The notes under the pieces were generated by a model. It was not told where the DNA came from, did not search any database, and saw only the letters and a list, made by a program, of their open reading frames with translations. The position numbers and the translations under genes are program-made. Shown here piece by piece: positions 18,245 to 27,954 of a DNA stretch of 64,000 nt. Source of the DNA: Rhizobium sp. BG4 (GTDB taxonomy: Bacteria > Pseudomonadota > Alphaproteobacteria > Rhizobiales > Rhizobiaceae); NCBI RefSeq assembly GCF_016864575.1, contig NZ_CP044127.1, positions 726,984 to 790,983 of the forward strand, read 5' to 3'. Position 1 is the stretch's first letter; each line of letters begins with the position of its first letter.

Positions 18245-18490
18245 TGCTGCAGCGCTTTTGGTCACAAGCAAACGGCAGTAGACCCGTCACGAGCACTGAT
18301 TTCCGTTGGCATCGCAGGACGAGCCACCCCACGCACAAAATGCAGGGGCGTCACGAATTTGGCACAGTCGTCACGCGTATTTGGTGAGATTATGGTTCGC
18401 GAGCATCGACTCGATGCCGCTGCTTTGCAGCGTCTCCCGCACAGACTCCACCGGCCCGCGAACCGTTATCTCAGCGTGGCCATGCCGATT

Positions 18491-18507
18491 ATATCATACC
18501 ATGACAC
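18491..18507. promoter_or_regulatory. MarR-box A, upstream of first marR copy
   Basis: ATATCA-TACCA-TGACAC, a degenerate copy of the 17-bp palindrome, 17 bases upstream of the marR start. The site before the second marR copy has the same bias (good left arm, poor right arm). Confidence 0.6.
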
Positions 18508-18523
18508 ATATAAGGTCTTTTCG

Positions 18524-18958
18524 ATGTCCCGTTCAAAATCAGCGGCCCTGAGCGATCAAGTCTATGAAGGTCTGGCCGGCTTCCGGCTCGCAATGCGGCG
18601 CTTCCTGGCGTTCAGCGAGGCCGCGCTTGCGGAAGCGGGCGTCACGTCTCCACAATATCAGGCCCTCCTCGTGGTGCGGTCCACCCCTCATCGTCAGATC
18701 AGGCTTCGAGATCTCGCCGAGCAGTTGCTGATGCATCACCATGGCGCCGTCCAGCTCGTCGACCGCATGTGTTCCGCTGGCTTGGCGGAGCGTATCCCGG
18801 CGGAGGACGATAAGCGCAGCGTCATGATTAGCCTGACCTCGAAAGGGCGGGAGGTCCTTGAAGCACTTGCCCGCATCCACGTCGATGGCATGCTCGAAAA
18901 CGAGCCGCTGCTGGCGGAATCCCTCTCCCGCCTGCGACAGGTCACCGAGCTCGCCTGA
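18524..18958 (+). CDS. MarR-family regulator, copy 1
   Basis: A 144-residue winged-helix repressor starting MSRSKSAALSDQVYEGLAGF. The DNA-binding region is LRDLAEQLLMHHHGAVQLVDRM, and the wing carries the MarR signature AEDDKRSVMISLTSKG. It differs from copy 2 (32902) at only about 22 of 135 aligned residues. Both copies are followed by similar operators and a homologous target. The ATG at 18524 is chosen because it begins the family alignment; the open frame extends further upstream without support. Ligand unknown. A degenerate operator just upstream suggests autoregulation. Confidence 0.92.
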   Translation: MSRSKSAALSDQVYEGLAGFRLAMRRFLAFSEAALAEAGVTSPQYQALLVVRSTPHRQIRLRDLAEQLLMHHHGAVQLVDRMCSAGLAERIPAEDDKRSVMISLTSKGREVLEALARIHVDGMLENEPLLAESLSRLRQVTELA

Positions 18959-18973
18959 CGCCGTCAAAGTTTT

Positions 18974-18990
18974 TTATCACGTCGTGATTG
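18974..18990. promoter_or_regulatory. MarR-box B2 (upstream of pair)
   Basis: TTATCA-CGTCG-TGATTG, just after marR copy 1 and 18 bases before box B. The same paired arrangement occurs after marR copy 2, at 33360 and 33395. Confidence 0.55.
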
Positions 18991-19008
18991 ATCTCCAACT
19001 TCGTTCTT

Positions 19009-19025
19009 GTATCATGACATGATAT
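19009..19025. promoter_or_regulatory. MarR-box B
   Basis: GTATCA-TGACA-TGATAT, followed by AAA. It is identical to box G at 33395. It lies in front of the decayed target gene and about 250 bases before the YdeP-type oxidoreductase gene, which may therefore be under its control. Confidence 0.75.
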
Positions 19026-19043
19026 AAAACCAGGATAACAGCT

Positions 19044-19150
19044 ATCGCGGACGCAGAACGCTGGTCGGCACCCTATCGCCCCTCAAAAACCCTCTGGGCG
19101 TGGTCGCTCGTCGGCGCATCAGCCTTGACGTCATTATGGGCGGGCCTTCC
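19044..19150 (+). pseudogene. Remnant of a paralog of the 138-residue membrane protein at 33431
   Basis: After box B the DNA parallels that after box G: the leader AACAGCTAT is shared, but the start codon position reads ATC instead of ATG. One frame then gives SAPYRPSKTLWAWSLVGASA, against SRYRPSKTLWGWSIVGASA in the intact copy. Similarity ends after about 35 codons. The gene lost its start codon and its C-terminal three quarters. Confidence 0.7.
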
Positions 19151-19272
19151 GCCTTTGCACGGGCGCTCAAACAATCGAAGCATACATCGATAGCGTCCCG
19201 CATTAAAAGTTCGCCACCTGGAAACCGATGCATCGCCCGCGCGTTTGCATTTCCTACGGCGTGGAGGTTTTC

Positions 19273-21554
19273 ATGAACGAGCATCTGACTGACCCTGCAT
19301 CCGAAGGACCGGCCGGCGGCTGGGGATCGGTGAAATCGATCGCGCGCATTTACGGCGAGACCCTTTCCAATCCGGCGGTCCTCGAAACCCTGAAGCAGCA
19401 GAACAAGCCTGGCGGCTTCATGTGCGTTTCCTGCGCCTGGCCGAAGCCGGCAAACTACCATCCCTTTGGGTTCTGCGAGAACGGGGCGAAGGCGACGTTG
19501 TGGGAATCGACCTCGGCACGGTGCAAGCCCGACTTTTGGAACGACCACACGGTCCTGGAACTTCGCGACTGGAAAGATCACGACCTCGAAATGGCCGGAC
19601 GCCTTACGCATCCGATGCGCTACGACGCCGACACGGATCGCTATGTCGAAGTCAGTTGGGAAGAGGCGTTTTCCGGCATCGGCGCCGTGCTGAAGCGCCT
19701 AGAACCAAAGGAGGTCGTCTTCTATTCCTCCGGCCATGCCGGTCTCGAAGCCTCCTATCTCTATGCTCTGCTCGCACGTCTCTACGGCAACAACAACCTC
19801 CCGCAAAGCTCCAACATGTGTCACGAGACGACGTCGGTCGGCCTGACCAAGGTGATCGGCTCGCCGGTGGGTACCGTGGTCTGGGACGATCTGGAAAAGA
19901 CCGACTGCCTGTTCTTCTTCGGGCAGAATCCTGGAAGCAACAGCCCACGCTTCCTGCACCCTCTCCAGGAGGCGAAGCAGCGTGGGGCGAAGATCGTCAC
20001 CTTCAATCCGGTGATCGAGCAGGGCCTTGTCAGTTTCGTCAATCCGCAGAGCCCGCGCCAAATGCTGACAGGCGAAGAGACGGTAATTTCCGATCTATAT
20101 CTGCAGGTGCAAAGCGGCGGCGATGTCGCGGCAATCCTTGGCCTCTGCAAGGTGGTGGTCGAGGCCGACGACGACGCCAAGACGCTCGGTCTTAAACGCA
20201 TCCTCGACGTCGAGTTCATCGAGCAGCATACGACGGGCTTCGACCGGTTCGTCGACTGTGTCCGGACGGCATCCTGGTCCGACATCGAGCGCGAGAGCGG
20301 TCTAACCGAGCCCGACATCCGCCGGGCCGGTCAAATATATGTCGAGGCCGAGAGGGTCATCGGCGTATACGGCATGGGCCTCACACAGCATTCGAAGGGC
20401 GCGCTCAACATCGCGATGCTGGCCAACCTGCTGATGCTGCGGGGCAACATCGGGCGCGAAGGCGCAGGCGTCTGTCCCGTGCGCGGCCACTCTAACGTCC
20501 AAGGCCAGCGTACGGTCGGCATCGCAGAAAAGACCAAGCTGGTTCCGATGGACAAGCTGAAGGAACTTTTCGATTTCGATCCGCCGACGGAGGATGGCAC
20601 CCATATGGTCGACGCGGTGAAGGGCTTGATGAGCGGTCACGTCAAGGGCTTCGTATCGCTCGGCGGCAATCTGCTTCGGGCCGTCCCGACCAGAGGGACA
20701 TGGAAGTCGCATGGGCGAAGCAGGAACTGACCGTGATGGTCTCGACCAAGCTCAATCGAAGCCATCTCTTTCCGGCAAAGGCGGCCTATATCCTGCCATG
20801 TCTCTCGCGCTCGGAGGTAGACGATCAGGCGACCGGAAACCAATATATTTCCATCGAGGACAGCTTCTCCCACATCCACGGCTCGATCGGCAAGCGCAGC
20901 CCGGCCTCGGAGCACCTGAAGAGTGAACTCGCCATCATTGCCGGGATCGCCAAGGCGACCCTTCCCGTAAATCCCAAAGTGACATGGGACGACTGGACCG
21001 GCGACTACTCCCTCGTGCGGGACCTCATCGAGAAGACCTACCCGGAAGATTTCGCGAAGTACAACGAGCGGCTCAACGAACCCGGCGGCTTCTATCGTGG
21101 CAACGCGGCGCACGACCGCATCTGGAAGACCCCGGAAAAGAAGGCGGTCTTCACAACGCCCGATCAACTGAACTCGCTGTCCTTCCCCGACAGACCTGGC
21201 CGTTACCGACTGTTGACGATGCGATCGAACGACCAGTTCAACACGACGATCTATGGATATTCCGACCGATTCCGCGGGATCGAGGGCACGCGCGATGTCG
21301 TCCTCATGTGCGCCGAAGACATCGCCGAAGCCGGCCTCGCGCCCGGACAGACAGTGCGGCTCGTCAGCGACTTCGAGGACGGCAGGCGGCGAGAGCTCGG
21401 CGGTCTAGTCGTAACACAGCACGCCCTGCCGAAGGGGACGATCTGTTCCTACTATCCGGAGTGCAACGTTCTTAATGCGATCGATCATCACGACGAGCTT
21501 TCGAAGACGCCGGCCTCTAAATCGATACCCGTCAGGATAGAGGCCGAGCCATGA
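19273..21554 (+). pseudogene. ydeP: FdhF/YdeP-family molybdopterin oxidoreductase, split by one frameshift
   Basis: Together the two frames encode about 760 residues, the normal size of YdeP-like oxidoreductases, which bind bis-MGD and in E. coli contribute to acid resistance. The N-terminal region contains the family sequence FMCVSCAWPKPANYHPFGF, and the middle has NLLMLRGNIGREGAGVCPV. The first frame fails after SLGGNLLRAVP; the next resumes with DMEVAWAKQELTVMVSTKLN. One missing C in the run at 20685-20687 would restore AVP-DQRD-MEVAW. The ATG at 19273 has a GGAGGT ribosome site. It lies downstream of MarR-box B and upstream of yidH. It is either a decayed gene or a sequencing artefact. 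Confidence 0.85.
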
Positions 21555-21588
21555 TGGGCGCCCGGCGGGGGACAGGAGGCTTGGCAGC

Positions 21589-21979
21589 ATGAGCCAGCGC
21601 AGCGATGAGGCCGGACCAGACCGGCGCACAGTGCTTGCCGCCGACCGCACGATCTATGCCGCCGAACGCACCTATGCTGCCTGGATGCGAACGGGCTTAA
21701 CGGCGCTTGCCAGCGGGATAGGAGCGAAAGCACTCTTGGCGGACGTCGTTCCGGAAATCCTCATTGTCACGACGGGGACGATTCTGGTCGTCTTCAGCGC
21801 TTTCTGTTTCGTCGTCGCCGTTATCAGGGAGTTCAATCCTGGGCCGCCGCCGCCGGAGCCGGATATCAAGAAGATACCGAGCGTCCTGCTGCTCGCCGTG
21901 AGCCGGTTTTCTGGCGATCGTGTCTTTCGTTACTCTCCTCGGCGTATGGTTTGATCGCTCAGGCACGCTTGGCCAGTGA
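21589..21979 (+). pseudogene. YidH-type DUF202 membrane protein, frameshift near C-terminus
   Basis: A small inner-membrane protein of the DUF202 family with the signature ERTYAAWMRTGLTALASG and two clear helices. After KKIPSVLLLAV the frame turns to improbable sequence, but another frame gives GFLAIVSFVTLLGVWFDR and a stop at 21977-21979, which restores the third helix. An extra base near 21903-21904 explains it. The gene is 34 bases downstream of the YdeP-type gene, with a CAGGAGG ribosome site, so the two form a unit. Function of the family is unknown. Confidence 0.75.
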
Positions 21980-21991
21980 GCTGGACGAGGC

Positions 21992-22081
21992 ATGGATCAC
22001 GAACCCAACTATGGCACGGTCGGCATTGGCGCGATCCTCGGGATAGGTGTCCTCGTATGGATCGTGGCAATGACTTTTTGA
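21992..22081 (+). CDS. 29-residue single-helix membrane peptide
   Basis: The frame MDHEPNYGTVGIG, then AILGIGVLVWIVAMTF, is one short polar head and one hydrophobic helix. A GACGAGG ribosome site precedes the ATG, and the gene starts 12 bases after the restored yidH stop. It is the first of several such micro-proteins in the MarR island. The function is unknown; it could be a subunit or regulator of the neighbouring membrane or oxidoreductase proteins. Confidence 0.6.
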   Translation: MDHEPNYGTVGIGAILGIGVLVWIVAMTF

Positions 22082-22098
22082 ACGAGCCGGGCTCCTGT

Positions 22099-22398
22099 CT
22101 ATCGATCGAATTCCGAGCGCTGCAACACGTTCAAGACCTCCTTCGCCATGAGATGTGCCGCCGTCAGGACTGCCGGCGACAGCGGCATTCCATCGCGCGC
22201 ATCGCGCGAAATCCTCAGGAAACCAATCAACTCGATTGGATTCTCTATGAAGCCGTCGAGAATCTCCTCTACCTCCTGCGGGAAAGAACGCCCTATCCCG
22301 ACGGCAAGCTGTCCTTTTTCATCGAGCACTCCCCGATCGATGAGTATGGTTTCGATCCGACCGACCCAAAGGCCGAGTTCGGCGCGCATGTCTTTCAT
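22099..22398 (-). CDS. Hypothetical protein downstream of a response regulator
   Basis: A 99-residue, mostly helical protein starting MKDMRAELGLWVGRIETILID. No known domain is recognised. It follows the single-domain response regulator at 22423 by 24 bases on the same strand and converges with the 29-residue peptide gene. A role with that regulator is only inferred from position. Confidence 0.6.
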   Translation of the reverse strand: MKDMRAELGLWVGRIETILIDRGVLDEKGQLAVGIGRSFPQEVEEILDGFIENPIELIGFLRISRDARDGMPLSPAVLTAAHLMAKEVLNVLQRSEFDR

Positions 22399-22422
22399 CG
22401 CTATACCCCTGCCCTTGCCAGC

Positions 22423-22824
22423 TCAGTCTAATAGTCGTAATCCCCCCGGGGGAATGCCACGGCCGCCTTTTCGGATGTCCTGCAGATAGGTCAGGACCTT
22501 GCCTATCATCGGCGGATGAACTGGCTTGGATATCACGCCCACGACGCCCAGAAGTCCGGTTTGAATGGCCTCGGGATTGCCAGTCACCATCACGACTGCC
22601 AACCCGAACTCGCTTGCCAGATAATGTCCAACCCTGGGACCCGTTGCACCGTCTCGAAGTTTGACATCGACAAGCGCGATATCGCTGAACGGAGCGAGCG
22701 CTTGAGCGGTCTCGAAACTATCGGCGACGCCGGACGTCTCGTAGCCGAAGCTTGTCACTATGTCGCGAAGATCGGCGGCCAGGATGGCGTCGTCCTCCAC
22801 AATCAATATTTTCTCGGCCGTCAT
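22423..22824 (-). CDS. Single-domain response regulator
   Basis: A 133-residue receiver domain without an output domain. The acidic pocket is in ILIVEDDAILAADL, the phospho-acceptor Asp in DIALVDVKLRDG, and the switch lysine in GVISKPVHPPMI. Regulators of this type usually act through protein contacts or phosphotransfer, for example with HWE kinases such as that at 53858. It is transcribed divergently from the micro-protein gene at 22921, with MarR-box C between them, so either could be regulated by it. Confidence 0.9.
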   Translation of the reverse strand: MTAEKILIVEDDAILAADLRDIVTSFGYETSGVADSFETAQALAPFSDIALVDVKLRDGATGPRVGHYLASEFGLAVVMVTGNPEAIQTGLLGVVGVISKPVHPPMIGKVLTYLQDIRKGGRGIPPGGLRLLD

Positions 22825-22890
22825 CGCCCCCTCCTCCCAGTTTTGTTCAGCCTGTATTCAGGATTGACAATATGGTCGAAGCGTTAAAGA

Positions 22891-22907
22891 ATGTCATCAC
22901 ATGATAT
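22891..22907. promoter_or_regulatory. MarR-box C
   Basis: ATGTCA-TCACA-TGATAT followed by AAA. It lies 13 bases before the 42-residue protein gene and 66 bases before the divergent response regulator. Confidence 0.65.
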
Positions 22908-22920
22908 AAAGGATGATACG

Positions 22921-23049
22921 ATGACGAAGACGGCTTTCATTTCAACGGTATTCGCAGCCTATGTCGCCGTCATGTTCGCTGTCGCGTCGATCCCCGCAGA
23001 AGCGCCCCAAGTCGTGTCGCAAATGCAGACCCAGCAGGCGGTCAACTGA
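22921..23049 (+). CDS. 42-residue membrane or secreted micro-protein
   Basis: The frame begins MTKTAFISTVFAAYVAVMFAV and continues ASIPAEAPQVVSQMQTQQAVN. It has one hydrophobic stretch with a possible signal-peptidase site (ASIPAEA). An AAAGGATG ribosome site precedes the ATG. It lies directly after MarR-box C and only ten bases before another micro-protein gene. No homolog is recognised. Confidence 0.6.
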   Translation: MTKTAFISTVFAAYVAVMFAVASIPAEAPQVVSQMQTQQAVN

Positions 23050-23059
23050 GGTTGACGGG

Positions 23060-23146
23060 ATGGACGTGAAGCTTTTTCTCGCCGGAGCAGCCATCATGTG
23101 CGCGAGCATCTATGGCGGATCTGTTTATGTCCTGTTCTATCTTTGA
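23060..23146 (+). CDS. 28-residue single-helix membrane peptide
   Basis: The frame MDVKLFLAGAAIMCASIYGG, then SVYVLFYL, is almost entirely one membrane helix. A GACGGG ribosome site precedes the ATG. It forms a two-gene unit with the 42-residue protein. Box D begins eight bases after its stop, so the next unit is controlled separately. Confidence 0.55.
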   Translation: MDVKLFLAGAAIMCASIYGGSVYVLFYL

Positions 23147-23153
23147 AGCACCT

Positions 23154-23170
23154 TCATCATGACGTGATAT
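23154..23170. promoter_or_regulatory. MarR-box D
   Basis: TCATCA-TGACG-TGATAT followed by AAA, 66 bases before the 74-residue protein gene and its glutaredoxin operon. Confidence 0.65.
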
Positions 23171-23236
23171 AAATTTTGCGGATCGCGGAACCGCAAGGGC
23201 GCCTCTCCATTATCTTTTGATAAAGGGAGTACGCAG

Positions 23237-23461
23237 ATGCAGCCTACCCTCATCAGGCCGAACCATTCTTACGTCGCGCGTGGCGGCCGCAATCGCAGAT
23301 ATGTCGCGAGGATCGACTGCGGCGTCGTCGACTACAGCGTGAGCGTCTTCGGCGTTTCCTTTACCCGGTCGGAAACGTTGGACGCGTTCGCGCGGTGGGC
23401 CTACGAAGACGCGGACCTTCTGATCCACCGTACGTCAACCCGCGGTGCGGGAGCATCGTGA
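23237..23461 (+). CDS. 74-residue hypothetical protein
   Basis: A small soluble protein beginning MQPTLIRPNHSYVARGGRN, with a central beta-rich stretch YVARIDCGVVDYSVSVFGVSF. No domain is recognised. An AAAGGGAGT ribosome site precedes the ATG. Its stop overlaps the start of the glutaredoxin-MauE gene (TGATG), so translation is coupled. It is the first gene behind MarR-box D. Confidence 0.65.
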   Translation: MQPTLIRPNHSYVARGGRNRRYVARIDCGVVDYSVSVFGVSFTRSETLDAFARWAYEDADLLIHRTSTRGAGAS

Positions 23462-24219
23462 TGCTCATGGCGACGCCGGTCAAGAAGGCCGTCATCTACC
23501 GCATGGTCATGAAGGACCACATCTGTCCGTTCGGTCTCAAGTCGCTCGACCTGCTGCAACGCGAAGGATATCGGGTCGAGGACCACTGGCTCAGGACCCG
23601 TGAAGAAACGGATCGCTTCAAGGCTGACCAGGACGTTGGCACCACACCGCAGATTTTCATCGACGGCAGACCCGTCGGTGGGTACGACGACCTTCGCAAT
23701 TTCTTTGGCGATCCTCTAAAGGATCCGGACGCCACTTCCTACGTGCCGGTCGTGGCAGTATTTGCGATGACCGCATCGATGGCGATTGCAGCTGGCTGTG
23801 CTGCCGGGACTCTGGCATCGCTTCGCACGGTCGAGTGGTTTGCCGCCTTCAGCATGTGCGAGCTGGCGATCCTAAAGCTGCGCGACCTGGAGAGTTTCAC
23901 GAACATGTTCCTCGGCTACGATCTCCTGGCTCGGCGCTGGGTTCGCTACGCCTATATCTATCCATTCGCCGAAGCCTTCGCGGGCGTGCTGATGATCGCA
24001 GGCGGGATGTTGGCCCTGATCGCCTCGCCGGTCGCACTGGCCATCGGTACGATCGGCGCCTGTTCAGTATTCAAGGCGGTCTACGTCGAGAAGCGCGAGT
24101 TGAAGTGCGCGTGCCTTGGTGGCGACAGCAACGTTCCCTTGGGATTCATATCCCTGACCGAAAACCTCATGATGGTCGCGATGGCCGTCTGGATGATAAT
24201 AAAGGCAGTTTTGACATGA
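23461..24219 (+). CDS. Glutaredoxin fused to MauE/DoxX-like membrane domain
   Basis: A 252-residue fusion. Residues 8-85 form a glutaredoxin fold with active site HICPFG (one cysteine only, a monothiol-like form) and the cis-proline motif TTPQIFIDG followed by GGYDDL. Residues 95-250 form about four membrane helices, with CACLGGDSNVPLGFISLTEN before the last, as in MauE-type proteins that support disulfide formation. This suggests thiol electron transfer across the inner membrane. It overlaps the genes before and after, in the unit behind MarR-box D. Start ATG at 23461; a second ATG at 23467 is possible. Confidence 0.85.
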   Translation: MLMATPVKKAVIYRMVMKDHICPFGLKSLDLLQREGYRVEDHWLRTREETDRFKADQDVGTTPQIFIDGRPVGGYDDLRNFFGDPLKDPDATSYVPVVAVFAMTASMAIAAGCAAGTLASLRTVEWFAAFSMCELAILKLRDLESFTNMFLGYDLLARRWVRYAYIYPFAEAFAGVLMIAGGMLALIASPVALAIGTIGACSVFKAVYVEKRELKCACLGGDSNVPLGFISLTENLMMVAMAVWMIIKAVLT

Positions 24220-24455
24220 GCGAGCCCCAGGACGAAACCACAGACGGTCAAAATGAGCCGGAAGCGATCCACAACATCGCGTCGCTCCGCCGGCAGTACG
24301 GCGTCAGCAGGCACGAGGCCCGCCGGCTTATCGAGCGCTTCGGCAATTCGAGGGATGAACTGGATCTGCTCCTCGCAGGCCGCGGTCGGACGGCCCTCCA
24401 TCGACGGCGTGAGGTCGCTACACCCGAGAGTGACGCCGCGTTTGGTATTGGGTAG
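24216..24455 (+). CDS. 79-residue hypothetical protein
   Basis: A small, charged protein with a helical middle (LRRQYGVSRHEARRLIERFG) that looks like a helix-turn-helix or DUF3606-like fold, ending TPESDAAFGIG. The start overlaps the upstream stop (ATGA), so it is the third gene of the glutaredoxin operon. Short rhizobial proteins with the same VSRHEARRLIE core are familiar to me, but their function is unknown. Confidence 0.7.
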   Translation: MSEPQDETTDGQNEPEAIHNIASLRRQYGVSRHEARRLIERFGNSRDELDLLLAGRGRTALHRRREVATPESDAAFGIG

Positions 24456-24640
24456 TGCGCGTTTCAATGCGAAACCCTGTCTTAGGGCATCGAAGTTCCA
24501 TCGTGAGACTCGGCAGAGCGCTTCAGGGTTTGGCGCGCCAAGACCGCCTGCAGAACCCCAGTTCGCCCGGACCGCGGTTTCGTTCAAAACCGGATGGACC
24601 AGCCCAAGCATTTCCGCAATGACTGCAGCAGGGACACCGC

Positions 24641-24844
24641 TCACCTATCAGAAAAATCGATCAATTCAATACGAATGCCACGTATATTCCGATGGAGAAC
24701 CGGAATGAGCGGCATCGGTCTGCCGTTCGCCAATGCCTTTAAGCTGTACGTTGTGCCATCCTCGGCGACGAACGTGCTCTCGATCGGCAAAAGCGCGTTC
24801 GGTCTCCGGCCAATCCGCGCTTCCGGATAGAAACCACAGATCAC
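24641..24844 (-). CDS. Hypothetical small protein
   Basis: A 67-residue frame starting MICGFYPEARIGRRPNALL. The second half (AEDGTTYSLKALANGRPMPLI) reads like real protein, but I do not recognise it. It would be divergent from the NhaP gene, whose start is 12 bases from it. No strong ribosome site is visible, so it may be spurious. Confidence 0.35.
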   Translation of the reverse strand: MICGFYPEARIGRRPNALLPIESTFVAEDGTTYSLKALANGRPMPLIPVLHRNIRGIRIELIDFSDR

Positions 24845-24855
24845 TCGGGGTAGAT

Positions 24856-26136
24856 GTGTCGATCTTTGAACTCTCCGCCATTCTCTTGACTCTATCGGCC
24901 GCCCTCGGCTGGATCAACCACAAGTACCTGCCGCTGCCGAACACGATCGGCCTTCTGGTGATGAGTGTGGGGGCGTCGTTGATCCTTGTCGCCGTCGACG
25001 CCGCTTATCCCAAGCGGCACCTCTTCGAGCCGCTGACCCAGGCCTTGCTTCGGATCGACTTTACCGAAGTGGTGATGAACGGGATGCTCGCATTTCTGCT
25101 GTTTGCCGGCTCGCTGCATGTCGATCTGGGCAGGATGCGCGACCGCGCTGCGCCTGTGGCTATCCTCGCCCTGTTCGGAACGATCGTGTCCACCGCTATT
25201 GTTGGCGTCGGTTTCTGGCTCATCGCAAAACTGTTCGGACTCGAGATGCCGCTGGCCTGGTCGATGGTATTCGGCGCCCTCATCAGCCCTACGGATCCCG
25301 TGGCGGTTCTGGCAACCCTCAAGAACGTCAAGGTGCCTGCCAATCTTGAGGTCGAAATGCAGGGCGAATCACTCTTCAATGACGGTATCGGGATTGTTCT
25401 GTTCACCGTGATGCTGCTGTTTGCGACGCAGGGTCATGACAGCACCATCACCGCCGGGTCGATTATCAAACTCCTTCTCGTGGAAGGCGGCGGCGGTCTC
25501 CTGCTTGGCATCGTTACCGGGGGTATTGCTTACTGGGCTATGCGCCTGATCGACGACTATTCGGTCGAGGTCCTGATCTCGCTTGCCCTTGTCACAGCCA
25601 CTTACGCGATCGCCGATCGCCTTCACGTCAGCGGACCGTTATCCGTGGTCGCTGCGGGCCTGCTGATTGGCTACCACGGACCGCGCAAGGCCATGAGTGA
25701 TCGCACCCAGACCTATCTGTTCGGGTTGTGGACGCTGATCGACGAGATCCTCAACTCGGTTCTCTTCCTGCTGATCGGGCTCGAAGTACTCGTCCTGAAA
25801 TTCGACACACGATCCCTGGAGATAGCGGCCGTCGCCATCCCCCTTGTTCTGTTTGCTCGGTTGATCGCCGTCGGCGCGCCCGCCATGGCTGCTTGGTCGA
25901 GCGATATGATGTCGACCAGGAACGTGCCATTCCTCACCTGGGCGGGCATCCGTGGTGGCATCTCCATTGCGCTGGCCCTGTCTGTTCCGGAGAGCCCGGC
26001 CAAGCTCGCCATTCTCTCCTCCACCTATGCGGTGGTGTTGTTCAGCATCATCGTCCAGGGTCTCACCTTGGGTGCACTCGCCCGGCGAACCATACTTACA
26101 GATAAGCCTCCAGCAGCTGAAAAGACCTCCCACTAA
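24856..26136 (+). CDS. CPA1 (NhaP-type) sodium/proton antiporter
   Basis: A 426-residue cation/proton antiporter with about twelve helices. The CPA1 ion-binding motif is FGALISPTDPVAVLATL, and the following conserved stretch is EGESLFNDGIGIV-like (QGESLFNDGIG here). The C-terminal GIRGGISIALALSVP is also diagnostic. There is no long cytoplasmic regulatory tail. I chose the GTG at 24856, with GGGG a few bases upstream; earlier starts add only improbable basic sequence. It should export Na+ or Li+ and help pH homeostasis. A decayed copy of its C-terminal half lies at 35088. Confidence 0.92.
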   Translation: MSIFELSAILLTLSAALGWINHKYLPLPNTIGLLVMSVGASLILVAVDAAYPKRHLFEPLTQALLRIDFTEVVMNGMLAFLLFAGSLHVDLGRMRDRAAPVAILALFGTIVSTAIVGVGFWLIAKLFGLEMPLAWSMVFGALISPTDPVAVLATLKNVKVPANLEVEMQGESLFNDGIGIVLFTVMLLFATQGHDSTITAGSIIKLLLVEGGGGLLLGIVTGGIAYWAMRLIDDYSVEVLISLALVTATYAIADRLHVSGPLSVVAAGLLIGYHGPRKAMSDRTQTYLFGLWTLIDEILNSVLFLLIGLEVLVLKFDTRSLEIAAVAIPLVLFARLIAVGAPAMAAWSSDMMSTRNVPFLTWAGIRGGISIALALSVPESPAKLAILSSTYAVVLFSIIVQGLTLGALARRTILTDKPPAAEKTSH

Positions 26137-26397
26137 CAGCCGACCGCCGGAGACGTCCTTCAAGCATTCCCGCACAGGGGCCGGCGCCGGGGAAGCCGCC
26201 ACACGCGCTTTGCAGGCGTCTAACGCTTCACGCTAAGGAAGGGAAACGCAATTTTGAGTGGAAGACGCATGCATGTCAGAAATAAGTGGCGTCTATAAGT
26301 GATCGCGCTCTGGTCCTCCTTGCACTGGGGCAAATTGCGGTCGGCGCCGCCGGCGTCGCTGGGTGGTTCGGCTTTGAGCCTCATTCCATCTCGCTTC

Positions 26398-26505
26398 CTA
26401 GACGGGTGGCGGGGCGACGGTATGGCCGACGGAGAAAGCCAAGTATAGCAGTCCGGCGATCGCGACTGCTGTGACGGCAAGCAATATCGTTTGAGAGGGA
26501 CGCAT
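26398..26505 (-). CDS. 35-residue single-helix membrane peptide
   Basis: The frame MRPSQTILLAVTAVAIAGLL, then YLAFSVGHTVAPPPV, has one membrane helix and a proline-rich tail. A perfect GGAGGT ribosome site sits seven bases before the ATG, better than most genes here. No MarR-box is seen next to it. Another hydrophobic frame exists on the opposite strand (from 26286) but lacks such a ribosome site. Confidence 0.6.
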   Translation of the reverse strand: MRPSQTILLAVTAVAIAGLLYLAFSVGHTVAPPPV

Positions 26506-26736
26506 TAGCGACCTCCTATGGGAAGAGACGGAATGCACGGCCCGGTTCAGGCTGCTGATCGACAAGTAAGGCGCCTGACGTGCCGTTCAAGCCTTTGTCA
26601 GAACGGGCGCGCCTGTCGATTTCACTAGGCAAACCCATATCCAGTCCTTACTTATGAGACACGCGTGTGCTGCGTGCGCCGGGGATTCCCCTTATTGACG
26701 GAGACTGAGATCAACCTTCATCGGAGAAGCGAACCC

Positions 26737-27924
<1,188 letters not shown>

Positions 27925-27954
27925 ACGCGTATACATCACAAGCTTCGATCGGCG

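Noticed and set aside
26286..26474. Hydrophobic plus-strand frame overlapping the 35-residue peptide gene
   Set aside because: Only the minus-strand frame has a perfect ribosome site; the plus frame becomes Arg-rich after its helix.
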